Part shown: positions 1 through 12,300 of the stretch, piece by piece | Numbering within the stretch: position 1 is the stretch's first letter | Layout of the letters: each line of letters opens with the position of its first letter | Source: Adiantum capillus-veneris | Taxonomy: Eukaryota > Streptophyta > Polypodiopsida > Polypodiales > Pteridaceae | Assembly (NCBI GenBank): GCA_014529385.2 | Contig: CM043944.1 | Location: 72,839,884 to 72,903,883, forward strand | Reading direction: 5' to 3' | Length of the DNA: 64,000 nt | The notes under the pieces: model-generated | Seen by the model: only the letters and a program-made list of their open reading frames with translations | What the model was told of the DNA's origin: nothing | Databases searched by the model: none | Translations under genes and position numbers: made by a program

Positions 1-268
1 TCTCTACAAATATCTTACTCAAGATTTATCCTTCAATGATTGGGTTAGAATATTTACAGGATACATATCTCACTTGAACAAAATTTCAATAAGGGAGATA
101 CTTCGAAGATGCCTAACTCTATGATCAATGATGGTCTCTCGTTCTATCTTCAATGACTCATCATCACAAAGATTGTAATTCTCTTGCAAAACATGTCTAG
201 GAGACATGTACTTCTTTAATAAACTTACATGGAAACCCAAATGTACTTTAACAGGTGTAGATAATTCT
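1..268 (-). pseudogene. Gypsy integrase C-terminus and chromodomain-like fragment, copy 1
   Basis: Read on the minus strand, this stretch encodes the motif FHVSLLKKY, usual near the integrase C-terminus of chromodomain gypsy elements, followed by an IIDHR...LRS...EILFKW pattern typical of the appended chromodomain. That domain is known to target integration to marked chromatin. The fragment has no upstream integrase core in this copy and runs off the left edge. A near-identical copy lies at 1614-1880, so the locus was duplicated or rearranged. It is the tail of a decayed element, not a working gene. Confidence 0.6.
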
Positions 269-1613
269 GCCACGTGTGTAATATGCCTAGCCTCCATTGC
301 TGCATGGACCACCCCCTCTTTGCCACGTGTGTTATTTCCCACAGGTCTTTATCTTTTTTGTATGTTTATTTTTTGTACATACTGGTGGGTTTGCTATTAT
401 ATTGTACAGGAATCTTCTGAGATCCTAGATTGTGACTCATTTCCAGGCTTGGCATACACAGAGCAACAAAATTAGCATCTGGTTTCCAGATTTGAACTCT
501 GACAGCCGGGCCAGCAGAATCCGAAGCTAACCAATTCAGCCAGCCGTTTTCTGTGATTTCAAATCACACCTTTCATTCTATATAAAAAAATATTTCAACC
601 TCTTCCCAGGCCCTTGTCCACCTGCGCGCCCTGCTGCTCAACTTCATGCCATGCTCTCTCCCTCCCTCTTGCGCTTCCGCTCCCTTTGCCTAGCAGAAGA
701 ACTTTCCATTAGCAGTGGCTACAAAGACCAGATGATCGAAGACAGAGCCAATTTCATTCTCAGAGCGTTGGTTATCTGGGTGGAGATTAGTTCCTGCCAA
801 GCGCAGTCCCCCAACCCTGCATCCTGCTCTGCCAACAACATTGTTGTCGCTTCTATCTTTGGCGACGGCGTTGCCGCTGCCATAATTGCCCCCCCTTGGC
901 CGTCGCATCTTGTACATCAGGCTCTCTTCGAAGTGTGCATCATCTTAGATTTGCTACGATAACGATTTTTTTTAAATCGTAGGGACATACTTGGTAAATA
1001 TAGAACTATTCTAACCTTATTCTTGGAAAGAGAAGCTAACATAATCTTGGAAGGTGAGGTTTAAACATAAAAGAAAAAATCAAATGTGATAAAATGGGCT
1101 GAGATAAACACCCGTGGGTAACACCTATAACATGTGGTGGTTCTTTTGGCAGCTGAAGACAAACAATTGACTAACCAATTGGTATTCGGTATGATGGATG
1201 CAAGTAAGGGAAATTCCCTTGTCGTAGTGTGTGATGCTTGACGTAGATATTGTTGGAATAGTAAGGAAACTTCTTTTCTTTCCAAATGGAATCATATCTA
1301 ATTACATCCATACTACATACGTTGTACACTAGTTGATCTTCACAAGGGCTTTTTTGTAGAAGTTATTAGTGGCTAGGATGGATAAGGGAGACGTTTCCTC
1401 ATGTTCAGTAAATAGAAAGAACTTGATTTCACTTAGAATTTGTAAAACCTACAAGAAAGCTAAACCCCTGAAAGCTTTGTAAACCTGACAAGAATCTAGT
1501 AGTGCCTAACAACTTGGATCTTCCTTGAGGATATAGTCCATCCAAATATGCATACTTATATTATAGATAGGATGCTTGCAAAAAAACATTATTTTCCACT
1601 TATACAAACATCT
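269..1613. other. No gene seen between the two gypsy-tail copies
   Basis: This stretch separates the two copies of the gypsy tail. Short open frames occur (for example 651-962 on the plus strand), but they show no recognisable motif, and their leucine/serine-rich content looks like chance translation. I see no LTR ends, target duplications or RNA gene. It may be the 3' end or flank of the duplicated element. Confidence 0.4.
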
Positions 1614-2305
1614 TTCTCTACAAATATCTTACTCAATATTTATCCTTCAATGATTGGGTTAGAATATTTACAGGATACATATCTCACTTGAACAAAATTT
1701 CAACATAGGAGATACTTCTAAGATGCCTAACTCTACGATCAATAATGGTCTCTCATTCTATCTTCAATGACCCATCATCACAAAGATTGTAATTCTATTG
1801 CAAAACATGTCTAGGAGACACATACTTCTTTAATAAATCTACATGGAAAACCAATGTACTTTAACAGGTGTAGGTAATTCAAGTTTATAAGCAAGTGATC
1901 CAATTCAAGCTTATAAGCAATTGATTTAGTTCTCTTCAAAACTTTAAAAGAATTGGCGAATCTTGGAGACAACCACCTATCCTTACCAAGAATCAAATTA
2001 GTATGCATAGGAATGACCTATAAAAAAACCACATCTCCTAAATCAAAGGACAATGGTCACCTATGATTATCATAATACAATTTTTTGCTTTTCCCAGTCT
2101 TCCTTTATTTGACGATTGATCTTGGAAAGTCCTAGGTTCATTCTCTCAAGAATTCTTTTAGAAACTTCTACCTTGTTCTCAGATTCTGGAAAGTTTAGGG
2201 GAGTCGATTAGTTCTAGGCATACATTGCTTCAAATGGTGCCATTTCAATAGACACATGCCAAGAACGATTATAAAAGAACTCAACTAAAGGCAAGTAGTC
2301 CGTTG
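1614..2305 (-). pseudogene. Gypsy integrase C-terminal region, copy 2
   Basis: Bases 1614-1880 repeat 1-268 with scattered substitutions. Reading on the minus strand from the higher coordinates, the segment continues into KDRWLSPRF followed by FKVLKRTKSIAYKLEL, the SH3-like integrase C-terminal segment of gypsy elements (usual form: PKYFGPFKVLKRI-x-AYRLELP). The frame contains stops and is interrupted on its upstream side by the foldback element at 2306. It is part of the same decayed minus-strand gypsy whose core lies at 2800-6000. Confidence 0.6.
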
Positions 2306-2701
2306 GGGTAAAACTGGTGTGCCTCTTATCCTGATCGGATATGCGAGAGGAACCGTCCATCACTTGCATACATCTTCTTATTTACTAAATAGAAGGATAA
2401 GGAGATCTCTTTCACACATTGTGGTGAGTTTCTCCACCCATATATTATGTTCTATCTATCTCTCCTTCTCCCTCTCTGCACAAGCACCGCATTCGCGCAC
2501 TCACAATATGAGTGCGTGAATGCGGTGCATGTATGGAGAGGGAGAAACAGATACAAAGAGAACACAATATGTGGTTACAACAATGTGTGAGAGAAATACC
2601 CTTATTCTTCTATCTAGTAAAGAATAAGGTGTCAACAAGTGATGAGTGGTTGGACGCCTCTGGCATGTCCGGTGAGGGTACGAGGCACACAGCCTTTACC
2701 C
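2306..2701. mobile_element. 396-bp foldback element (MITE-like)
   Basis: Nearly the whole segment is one imperfect palindrome. The left end (GGGTAAA...GTGTGCCTC) pairs with the right end (GAGGCACAC...TTTACCC), and pairing continues inward through CATCACTTG, the CACACATTG block and the pyrimidine-rich block to a centre at about 2507, where CACCGCATTC faces GAATGCGGTG. There is no coding capacity, as expected of a non-autonomous DNA transposon. It sits inside the gypsy integrase remnant. I could not settle a target-site duplication: the immediate flanks do not match at 3, 8 or 9 bp. Confidence 0.75.
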
Positions 2702-2819
2702 TAATCTGTCTGCCTCTCTCACTCATATACATCCTAATTATAAGCATGTCCTCCAATATTCAATTTACTTGTTTCGTTTCTCCATCCATTTAAGGAGGAT
2801 AATTAGTTCTCATTCTTAG

Positions 2820-3079
2820 TTCTATTCCTATAGCCTAATATATAGCCTTTCAGAAGTTAGAAGTGAATTTAGAGTCATGGTTAGACACTATGCTCTTGGA
2901 TATACCATGCAATAAAAATATATCCTTAATGAACAATTTAGCTACATGCAATGCAGTATCAATCTTGTTCATTGGAATAAATGTTGCAATATTTTGGTTA
3001 GTCAATCAACCACAACAAATGTCATAATAATCAATATCTAACTCTCCTAAATGATTTTCTCATATTAAACTGATCATTT
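2820..3079 (-). pseudogene. Gypsy integrase catalytic-core fragment
   Basis: The minus strand reads FVVVD, a stop, then LTNQNIATFIPM, and further on LFIKDIFLLHGI and SIVSNHDSKFTS. These match the integrase core of gypsy elements (VVVDRLTK-x-HFIPM ... LHGIPKSIVSDRD-x-RFTS). The stop after VVVD sits where arginine is expected, consistent with CGA to TGA. The fragment is cut on its upstream side by the solo LTR that begins at 3080; the gene resumes at about 4585. Confidence 0.65.
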
Positions 3080-4584
3080 AATGTGGGGAAGTGCCAGGGG
3101 AGAAAAGGCTAGAATATTGGTTAAGCTAGCAGACCTGCCACAGTAGGGATCCAAAGCAGGGAAAATAGGGATCCAAAGGGGGGGCCATCTGCAAAAGAGC
3201 CATGTGCAACAATGGGCTAAAAAGACCCTAAGGTTCAGCCCATTAATACTTCCAAAATGCTAAGGTTCCAAAATTCAAAGGTTGTGTCCAAAGGGTTAAA
3301 GCTTAGTGGGAATTGGATGCTTTGTGTGCTCTCCAAAGTCAATGCATATCCCTACATGGGAGGGGGCGAGCCCTTCTTCTAGGGGATGAGAGAGAAAGCC
3401 ACACACACACACACAGGCTCCCTTTACACAAAGGGAATGAGGGACACATGTCAGCTCCCTAGGCCAGATGCCCACAAGGTGTGCCCAGTTTCTATTGGAT
3501 GACCCTTGAAGTGGACCAATGAGAATTAAGCTAGAGTAAATCTAGTTTAATTAATTTAAAACATTTAATAAAAGAAACCAATGAGAATTAAGTCTCCTAG
3601 AAGACTATTGGGCAGTCTCCCAAGGGGTCCAATGAGCATTCAGGAGCCCAATGGCTTGCATGATTCCTATTGGCCAGGAGGCAAAGGGGTCCAATGAGAG
3701 TTTAATTTAATTATTTAATTACCTAAAGCTCTCACAAAAGGGGAAAGGGGGACACATGTCAGAAGGCTATTAATTATGCTGCTTAATTGTCATTGGCTTG
3801 ACTTGGGGAGAGCCAATGAGGGCTCAACAAGAGCAAATAGCAAGAGGACTCGCCCAAGAGAGAGAGGGGGCTGATTTTTGCAAGGCATTATCACACACAC
3901 ACTCACACAATCTCATGTGTGAAGAAAGAGAAGACTATCTCTTCCCAAGCTTTAATGGAGATCAGCTCATCACCTACTCCAAGCTTGTGAGATAGAAGCC
4001 TACAACGACACACTCTTGGCTTGTGGATGCAAATCCAACCAAGAGCCAAGCTTCAATGCATGCTCATCTCCTCTACCAAGCTAATTACTAAGCTAAAGCT
4101 ATGTTAATATGAGTGATTATGTGAGGAGATGTACATTTTTCTCGTAAGATACTCCTTCTTCCTCTCAATCTACTCTCATACCCTTCTAGCTCTCACCATC
4201 TTCGAAGGTGTGTGAGGTCTTGTGTCTGAGAACGGGGATAATTCAAGTTGTGTTTGCTAAGTTATTTGCTTAGTGCATGAAGCTTTCATCTTCATTGCAC
4301 TAGCTAGTCTTGAAGGAACACAAAGAATTGTATTGTACAATGTCTCTCTTGATGGGAGAAACCATAATACAAAGCCTTTTGGAGGAGGGACCGGCTCCAT
4401 GAAAATCCGGTCCTCAACTGTTGTCAATAGATTAATTTCTCTCTCTTTTGAAAGTATTGTTGATGCTATCTAACTAGGTGTTATACTTTTTGTTGCTCTC
4501 TCCACCCAAGCACTCTTGTAATTCTCATTAGGAATCTATTCTAATGAAATGCCCACTATGTTCGTGCTAATTTCCGCTACACAT
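3080..4584 (+). mobile_element. Solo LTR related to the LTR of the 53784-62537 gypsy element
   Basis: It starts TGTGGGGAAG and ends GCTACACA. Near its right end, 4340-4440 is the reverse complement of a block present in both LTRs of the complete chromodomain gypsy at the right of the window (the stretch around GACAACAGTTGAGGA and the GGAGCCGGTCC block). The AATTTCCGCTA next to its right end matches the other family's LTR start. It is therefore a related, not identical, LTR in opposite orientation, with no internal region: a product of LTR-LTR recombination. It splits the older gypsy integrase. The exact ends and TSD are uncertain; only TAA is shared by the flanks. Confidence 0.6.
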
Positions 4585-4960
4585 AAGTTATTAGGCCATT
4601 AAATGTTACAACAAAAATAGTGTCAAAATTTCCTCTAGTGGTAGGTAATGGAGTGATGAAGTCCTTTGACATGGATTCCCACTTTTCACCAGGGATATCT
4701 AGAGGCTGTAATTCACGAGGTAAGCATTTTTTCTCAATCTTCACTTGTTGACATTGTAAGCATTCACACATAAAATAAGATATCAACTCGCATACTTTGA
4801 CAAAAAGATAAACTCTTCACTTTAGCATATGTTTTATTTAAATCAGGGTGTCCCATAAATGGAGCGTTGTGAATTTCGCACAAAATTTAACGTTTCAAGG
4901 AGAAATTTGGCAGAAACACACAAACGACCATGATAATACAAGTTACCCTTATATAAATGA
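4585..4960 (-). pseudogene. Gypsy integrase zinc-finger and start of catalytic core, fragment
   Basis: The minus strand encodes CECLQCQQVK (second half of the HHCC zinc finger), then PGEKWESMSKDFITPLP and the start of the core (FDTIFVV). This matches gypsy integrase, where the first catalytic aspartate lies in W-x-x-I-S-M-D-F-I-x-x-LP; here it reads SKDF. The core continues beyond the solo LTR at 2820-3079. Frames are broken and it is non-functional. Confidence 0.7.
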
Positions 4961-5314
4961 GATTTTCCCTCAAATATCTCTCCCACATGAGAATTCAGAA
5001 AAGAGATAATGTCAGACTAGAAAGGATCATTATTTACTTCACTTTAAACTTGATCAATCAGATCACTGCGTACAATAAAAATAGATTACACATAGGCCTT
5101 CGACTCAAGGCATCGTTAACCTTGTTCTCTTTTCGCACCAAATATTTAAGATCAAAATCGTACTCTCACAATAGTTGTAGCATCGGTTTTGCATATTGTT
5201 AAGTAATGACCGAGTGAAAATATATTTTAAACTGTGATCACCACTTCCTAATTTAAATTTCACACCAAGAAACAAATGACGCCAAAGTTGCAGAACATAA
5301 ACAATAGCTCCTAA

Positions 5315-6330
5315 TTACAAATCATATAGAGAATAACTTACTTCATGCCTTCTCCAATTCCTAGATTCATATGCAAAAGCTCTTTGATCTTGACATAAAA
5401 CACACCCTATTTTCTCCCTTCTTACATCACATGTTACCACAAAAACTTCCGCTAGTTTTGGAATTTTCAAAATACACTTTTCAGCCACCTTTTCTGTAAG
5501 TGCTTCAAATGTAGCTTGAAATGTTGTAGACCATATAAAAGTCTTTTTCTTCTTGGTTAGGTCATTTAGAGGACTCATAATCTCAGAAAAGTCATTAACA
5601 TATGCTTGCTCATATTGTCCCAATCCCATGAAACTCCTCAGATCCCTCATAGTTCTTAGTATCGGCCAATCTACGCTTGCAATCTACAATTCCTTGACCT
5701 TATTAACCGTTTTTAGAGATTACCCTTCCCTAATATACAGATTCTTTCTTTGCAAAGAGGAACTTACTCAATTTGACATACAAGTGATGTTTACACAATA
5801 CTTCAAGAGTTTTCCTTGAATGTAGCTCATGTTCCTTTTCATTCTTAAAATAAAAAAATAAATCATCCAAAAACACTAAAGTAAAGTCATCAAGATAAGG
5901 ATAAAATATATTCTTCATTTAATACATGAATGTTCAATTGCACTAGTCAAACCAAAGCCAAAACTGTAAATTCAACATACCCATGTATCATGTACAAAAA
6001 GAAATCTTGAAAATATCTCATTCCTTAATTCTGATTTGGGGGTATCCACATTGTTGATCAAGCTTCAAAAATAATTGCGCACTACTAAATTGACTTAATA
6101 ACTCACTGATGTGCAAGATAAGGGATTATTTATTTTTAATGGTTTGTTTATTTAGACCCTTGTAAACAATGCACAACCTATAAGCCCCATTCTTCTTTCT
6201 CTAAAAGAGAACAGGGTTTCCCCAAGGAGATATACTAGGTTTGATTAACCCTTTCCTCAACAATTGCAAGTTATCGAGATGTAGTTCTGATTCTTTAAGT
6301 TCAACTATTTCTAGAGCGTGTGAGTAGGGG
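5315..6330 (-). pseudogene. Gypsy reverse transcriptase / RNase H fragment
   Basis: In minus-strand order, about 5730-5918 contains FLDDLFFY (the F/Y-x-DD active-site region of gypsy RT) with EHELHSRKTLEVLCKHHLYV just after it. 5315-5650 contains MRDLRSFMGLGQYEQAYV, a decayed form of the LRSFLGLANYYRRF motif that starts the RT connection segment, followed by RNase H-like VFVVTCDVRREKIGCVLCQD. Several frameshifts and stops separate these blocks. This is the upstream part of the same pol gene as the integrase pieces to the left. Confidence 0.7.
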
Positions 6331-7562
6331 CTCCTTGATCTAAGAGGAGGCATATCTTACACATCATCAAGAAAAACGTCCTTGAACTTATCAAGAAGCT
6401 TTTCAAAATACAATGAACTTTTTCTCTTTTCTTGTTCACATTCAAACATTTACAAAAATTATAAAGGTCTCATACCCTTGTCTAAGTCCCCGTATCAGCT
6501 TCATGAACAAAAGAATAGACATGGAATCTCTTTCTTCTCCATCGATAGTGGGGTTATCCCCATCAAAATATTTGGGAGATATTTTATTTTCTTCACAATC
6601 AATCAAAACTTGATTTTAAGTCATCCAATCCATGCCAATGATTACATCATGCCCACCCATGTCTATGATATAAAACTATCTTTATGATTCTTACCATTCA
6701 AAGAATAATGAAAAATTCAATTATCCCTTTTGTGAAACCTTTATTACCGCTCACTAATTTTGAATCTCTCGAGCTATCGTCATGTTTATTTCTCTACCAA
6801 CTTAGAGGATAAGAAGCAATGTGTACTACCCGAATCATTCAGGAAATTCAATTTTAGATTTTTGTTTTTTCCCCACAAATTTAATCACAAAATCTTTCTA
6901 ATGATGCAGCAAAGATTTAAAGACCATAAAGGAGTCAAATGACCTACCTTTATCGTCCACATTGCCAATATTCTCCACTATAGTAATCTTGGCATGTATT
7001 GCCTTATCGATCTCTTTGTTCACGCATTCAAGAGATCATTGGCATTGCTCTCCACATCAAAAGCATAGAATAATTCTTCAAGCTCTTTTGAGAATCTCTT
7101 GATGTTGTTTCCAACACACTAGAGGTTGCTTCTTTTGGTTTTTGTTTACATTTTTCACATTAGGGAACGGTCCTGTTTGTTGATATGCATTGTTATCTTG
7201 TCGATTAGGAAAAGATTGATTTGGCGGGTTTGGAGGATTTATTGTAGTGTTATACAAATGATGGCTTGTTTAGATCATCCTCCTAGTATGGTTAATTCTT
7301 CCCACTTCGCTGGGTAGCCCTAGCCATGGGTACCAATTCCTCTCCTATGACAGAAACCTACGGAAAAAATCCTAGTCTCTACTAGATGCCCTTGTGACAT
7401 AAAGCCATGTAGTTTCATTTGACATTTTACACCTAGGACAAGTGATCTATTGGATGATGTATCACTACCCACTAAGATTATAAGTTCATCCTTGTATTCT
7501 CATTGACTCCAAATTCAATAATCAAGTTATTCAAAGTATAGATTCTACCGATGTCTCTACTC

Positions 7563-7566
<4 letters not shown>
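6331..7566 (-). pseudogene. Heavily decayed 5' part of the left gypsy element
   Basis: By position this should be the protease/gag part of the minus-strand gypsy, but only weak hints are visible and no frame stays open. The plus-strand frames here (6382-6687, 7126-7317) show no known motif and I treat them as chance. The segment ends at the (AC)n tract where the next element begins. Confidence 0.35.
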
Positions 7567-7596
<30 letters not shown>

Positions 7597-7661
7597 TGGT
7601 ATTACTAAATGATTTATTTTTTACCCTCCTTCTACATATTTCCCCCCCCCCCCCCCCCCCC
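7567..7661 (+). repeat. (AC)n microsatellite and poly-C tract at the element start
   Basis: An AC dinucleotide run at 7567-7592 is followed about 50 bp later by 20 consecutive C residues (7642-7661). The same pair occurs at the start of the right terminal repeat (45780-45792 and 45847-45871), with different lengths, as expected for slippage. The AC run marks the outer boundary of the element. Confidence 0.9.
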
Positions 7662-7897
7662 TCTGAAGCACTCATGGGACACTAGCTCATAACTTGCTAC
7701 TCATGGCCGGTGGGACTAGGTCCTTGCTTAAAAAAACTCTACTATAATTAAACACATTGAGCTCTCATAAGGTGTCCTGCGCATCCTAGGCTGATATCTC
7801 CCCTTGCAAAGTTTATGTGCATCACTTGAAGACGCTTAAATAGGAGGGCGGCTTGCGTCTCTCGCCGATCACGCTCAGGAAACGAAGCTCAAACCAC

Positions 7898-7905
7898 TAT
7901 AAAAA
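7898..7905 (+). promoter_or_regulatory. TATA-like box in the left terminal repeat
   Basis: TATAAAAA is followed by a short inverted repeat (AAGGTGAGGG ... CCCCTCACTT). The same arrangement is conserved at 46109-46116 in the right repeat. Position and conservation suggest the element's own promoter; transcription start is not shown by sequence alone. Confidence 0.45.
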
Positions 7906-8154
7906 AGGTGAGGGCACACCTTGCCCCTCACTTAGCTCTGGAGTAGGTATTTTCTTTCTATTTTTTGCTACTGTCTGATCTTGCCAACATGGAGCTCGCA
8001 GCTCAATTCACACAGGTACCTAACTTAGCTTGCATAGCACTATGTACTTCTTGCTTTGCCATCTTGCTAAACGCGGTAGGGAAAGATGTTTTAACATTGT
8101 GGTGGTTCTTCTTGACTGGTTGTTTTTCAAAATCGTCTACTGTGGTTCTTAGAT

Positions 8155-8400
8155 TTTTTTAGTAGCGTAGCATATGGTTGCTACAACTTACCTAAGCTCT
8201 CAAATGTTTTAGCAGCGTTGTACTGTCTGCAGACAGTTTTCGGCATTATACTGGTTTTTTCCGACAGTCGTCTACTATGGTTCTTAGATATATGTTTTAG
8301 TAGCATGGCATATGGTTGCTACTGCTTACCTAAGCTCTCAAATGTTTTGGCAGCATTGATTTGTCTGCAGACAATTTATCGGCATTATACTAGTTTTTTA
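8155..8400 (+). repeat. Two tandem subrepeats inside the left terminal repeat
   Basis: A unit beginning TAGTAGC(G/A)T(A/G)GCATATGG, running through TTACCTAAGCTCTCAAATG and ending GGCATTATACT(G/A)G occurs twice (about 8160-8256 and 8301-8394). The right terminal repeat has the same two units (about 46370-46465 and 46535-46630). They are probably sequence duplications of the ancestral repeat; no function is evident. Confidence 0.7.
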
Positions 8401-8952
8401 GGGGTTGTCTTATTCTTAGTCTTAACTGATGCGCCTGGTACTTTTGTTTATTGTGGGGAATTACATAAAAAAATGGACTTCTGTTACGGTCCAATCCCTG
8501 AGCTCTGTATGGTTGGGTTTTTTGCCTCTCTATGCTCGTTCTTCTTATGGTAAGTATATGGCAATTTTTTGGTTTTGTTTTTTGGGGCCTTTCTCAAGCC
8601 GTTTGCAGGTTATCTCGAGTTACTAGCCTAGCTGGTCTTTCGACGTTAAAACTGGTCTTTTTTGGTTAAAAAATTAAAAGCTAATCTTAGCTTTGTATCA
8701 TTCAAATCATGGGGTACCTTGTACGGATTCACAATGTGAGGAAGGATAACCTCTTGCATGGCATAACCATCGGTTTTTTAGGGAACTGCCAATCTTTGAC
8801 TATTCTGCTCTTTCTGAAGGTAATTATATGGTTTTTTTGGGGCTTGACATGTGGAAAGGAACTGAAAAATGACTTTACACTATTATGAACGCTAGTAATA
8901 TGATATGGCGTGTTAGATACCGCTTCTTGAAAATACCTGTCATATGGAGGCA

Positions 8953-8996
8953 GAGTGTGTTTTATTTGCGAGCTTTCAATTTCGAGCTTTTGCAAT
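8953..8996 (+). repeat. MULE left terminal inverted repeat
   Basis: It starts GAGTGTGTTTTATTTGCGAG and continues CTTTCAATTTCGAGCTTTTG. The reverse complement of the right end (41086-41129) matches it except for a few substitutions and a 2-base length difference in the T run. The motif CGAGCTTT recurs inside it and again at about 9019, which could be transposase binding sites (inference). Confidence 0.85.
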
Positions 8997-9362
8997 CAAA
9001 CCCAATTTTGCGAGCTTTTTGATTTTAGATTTAGAGCCTTTTCTAACGACACAAAAAATTAATCCAAAACAAAGACATCAAAATATTATACATGACCAAA
9101 AAGATCTATAATCTCACAAAAAATTGGCTTAAGATCTTGAGTCTCTTTTAGAGATACACACCCAAAACATGTACAAGATTCCAAAAGACCTAATTTTTGA
9201 GCTTGTACAATTGTCTAGATAGATACCACAAAGCATGCTTCTCTTACTAAAAGGAGAAATAAAGTCTCATATGTATAGAAAAGATACTCCACATCTAATA
9301 CAAAAGAGAAATCTACTTCAAAATGCATACCTCTACAGGGCAATCTCTAAGATTTAGGCTCA

Positions 9363-12300
9363 CTACACCACAGGCTTTATCTTGCGGGTTTGCCCTAATA
9401 CAAATGCAAGGTCTATGGGAGTTAGTGCAGGCTGATGAATGACCATGTGCTCTTTTGGTTGAAGCCCTTGAATATGTACATACACATAGTACATGTGCTT
9501 ACATGCCAAAAACGCTTTATGTGTAGATTCTCTCTTCTGAAAATCGGGACAGGTGCAAATAGGTTCTACCTTAATGTGTACATCATAACAACTCTCTGTC
9601 AATATTCGAAAAACTATGTGTTGTTCACTTTCTAATTTCTCATCCAAGAACGTTGCAACCATGCTTGCAGCTGACTCCAATCTATTTTGCGCTTCTTTGG
9701 AAATACCATGTCTCCACTTACTCTTCCTGCTACTACTGGAGCCTCCTTGTGTAAGAGTAGAATTTGTATTGTTCATGCGTTGTAGTGGTGTTGCAAAATC
9801 TGCAAATTGAAATCCACTTTGTACCAAGTTGTCACTCTCTTCCTTTGATAAATTGGTTCCAATATCCACTTGCCAGAAAGTAGGAACGACAGGTGAGAAT
9901 TTAACTTGCCTCTGTACTTTTTGTGTGTGGCCTACATCAAAATTGCAGAACCATATCCACTGTGCAATTGTCTTGTCTTTAAAAGTTCTCTCAGACCAAA
10001 AAAAAGGAGCAAACATTCCCACATTACGGCTTTGTAATTTGTTACCACAACTTTTCTTCCCTACCATTCCAAAACATTTCCTCATGCAATTGGCTGTCAT
10101 CCTTCGTAAAGACCACTCTTCACGGGCAACTTGGACCTTTTGAATACACCTTGTTGAATACTCCCCAGGCTGCACTGGAATGCTATCTCCTACTTCATTG
10201 TCAGTGACAATATATACTTCTTCATTATCCTCTGTATCAAAATGTATACTCCGTGGTCTCCCTCTGGTTTTTCGTTGTCTTGCTTCCATTACATATCCAG
10301 GTTTATGTGAGCTTGTACCGACTTCACATGTTTTCTTCTTCCGTTGTACTGTCTCTTTGTCACCTTCCATCACAGGCTCCTCATACAAAGGACTACCAAC
10401 AACCAAGCCTTTTAATGTACTCGTAAAATGATTTGGATTTGGAGATTCTCTACGTTTGGAACTGGCCATCATTGCTTCTATGGAAGGGCCCGTCCCGATG
10501 TATCTGCCTGTGGTGTATCCCAATCTTTTTGCACATTGAATATATGCATTCAAAACATCACTGACACATGCATCATAAAGTGAGATTTTACGTTTACCAC
10601 CTTCACGTGCCAGCGAACTAGCATGGATGCTCTCTGACAAGTTTATACTTGGAATTTGAGCTCTCTCCCATGGACTCTTACTGGCCTATAAATACAAAAC
10701 AATTAAAACCATATAAATGTAAATCTCAGTTTTCAAATATTTAATAAGAACCAAAAAAATGATTGATATACCATTGTCTCAGCGCTTCCCCAATGGGAAA
10801 TCCGTTGCTCCCACCAATTAAACCATCTCTCTAAAGCCTTTTTATTATCCCCTATCACATATTTCACCCACCATTCTCGTATTGTGGAAGCTATATGAGA
10901 GGCCTCATTTGTAGGCTTTGCTAAGCGCCATGCTTCACACATTTCAATGTGATGCATTTGTCTATCTGTAGCGACATGTTTTTTTGTATGTTTGTGTAGA
11001 CTCTGCTCCCAATGGAAAAGACACAAGCGCTCCATTCCCTCCATTACATTATGCCGTCCACCATTGTATACAACTTGTATTGCTAGACAATTAGCCCCAG
11101 ATTCATCAGACATAAATCCAACAAAGTCTGCTGGTTCATGCCCACACCTCTCCATAACTGTGTTTAAATTTCTCCAAAACAAGATTTGTGTTTCTTCGTT
11201 TTCTTCTTTACATTCACATATTGCAATCACTTGCAATGCTCGCATGCTGTACACATAGAACAAATAAGTAATAACATGTGTCTTATATCAAACATGCTAT
11301 CTAACATATTTTTACAAGTTCACTTACCCAGGATCATAAACCGAGTAGGACATAGTTGCCCATCCTTCAATTCGATGAGTATGATCAAAGTGAAGCCAAG
11401 CACTACTCAAATCTCCTTTCCCTCCTTGCCTCATTCTATTCACTAGTTCAACTCCAGAAGCAGGTCCTTTTGTGGACATTTTGAATACATAACATTTGTC
11501 GTTAGGTCCACCTTGTCCTGGAAAACGACTTCCATGAAAGAATGGAAAAACACACCGTTTCTGTAGCAATAGTATATTGTCGTATCCATCACCAACAACT
11601 TGACCCTGTTTAGCTTTCTCATTTGACAAAATACTTTTGAATCCCCTATTTTGAACAAGGGGCATCATTTCCTCAAGAAAATGGTTAAGCTCTACATCAC
11701 TGGCTTCTAAATCCTCTTCTTTAGTCAATGATTGAAATAGCATTTGATGAGCAACTAAAATCTGTACTTTTCTAGGACCCCCCTTCTCAATCTTTAAAAT
11801 TGTCTTAACAAGATTGCGCACTTTTTCAAGAGCTGCCCTTCTAGTACCTGGCTGTACATTGTGGTCATGCACTCCCAAATGGATCACCAAACGTGTTATT
11901 GTTGTTTCCTTTGGCATCACATAATAGATCATACACTTGCAAACATTTGAACAAGTGACCGTTCTGTCACAATAGTGGCAGGTTATTTTAGATTTACCTT
12001 CGCTAGCAGGATAGCCCATGCTGATTTGTCTATCTAGATGTCCATGAAAGAAGGCATCATTGTATTTCCTTTCACCAAGGTAAAAAGGGCATGTCACTTT
12101 GCAACATTGAAGGCTTCCAATACAATAACTCAAACGCACAGTGCAATCTATGGCCATGTTGGTAGATGCTGGGTGAGACCAAAGGTGACGGTCGTACTTT
12201 TGCTCCATACCGAGCATCCTTTTATTGTTGTGAATTGGAGGAAGCTCGAAACAAACATTGCCATTATAAAAATTTGGGAGCTCGTCAACCTTTTTGGGAG

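Larger units (their letters stand above)
7567..8952 (+). repeat. Left terminal repeat, outer part
   Basis: It matches 45780-47170 nearly base for base, in order: (AC)n, ATTGTGGTATTACTAAATG, the poly-C tract (7642-7661), the TATA-containing segment, the tandem subrepeats and AAAATACCTGT at the break. Beyond AAAATACCTGT it keeps 12 bases (ending in the 9-bp target copy 8944-8952) that the right copy lacks. Confidence 0.85.

Noticed and set aside
651-962. 103-residue plus-strand ORF
   Set aside because: No motif, no splice-supported extension, and an ORF of similar length on the opposite strand; likely chance.
7567-8952. Hammerhead ribozyme in the terminal repeat, as known in some Penelope-like elements
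   Set aside because: CTGTCTGATCTT and CTGATGCGCC occur, but no CTGATGA with a GAAA partner in the right geometry was found in either copy.
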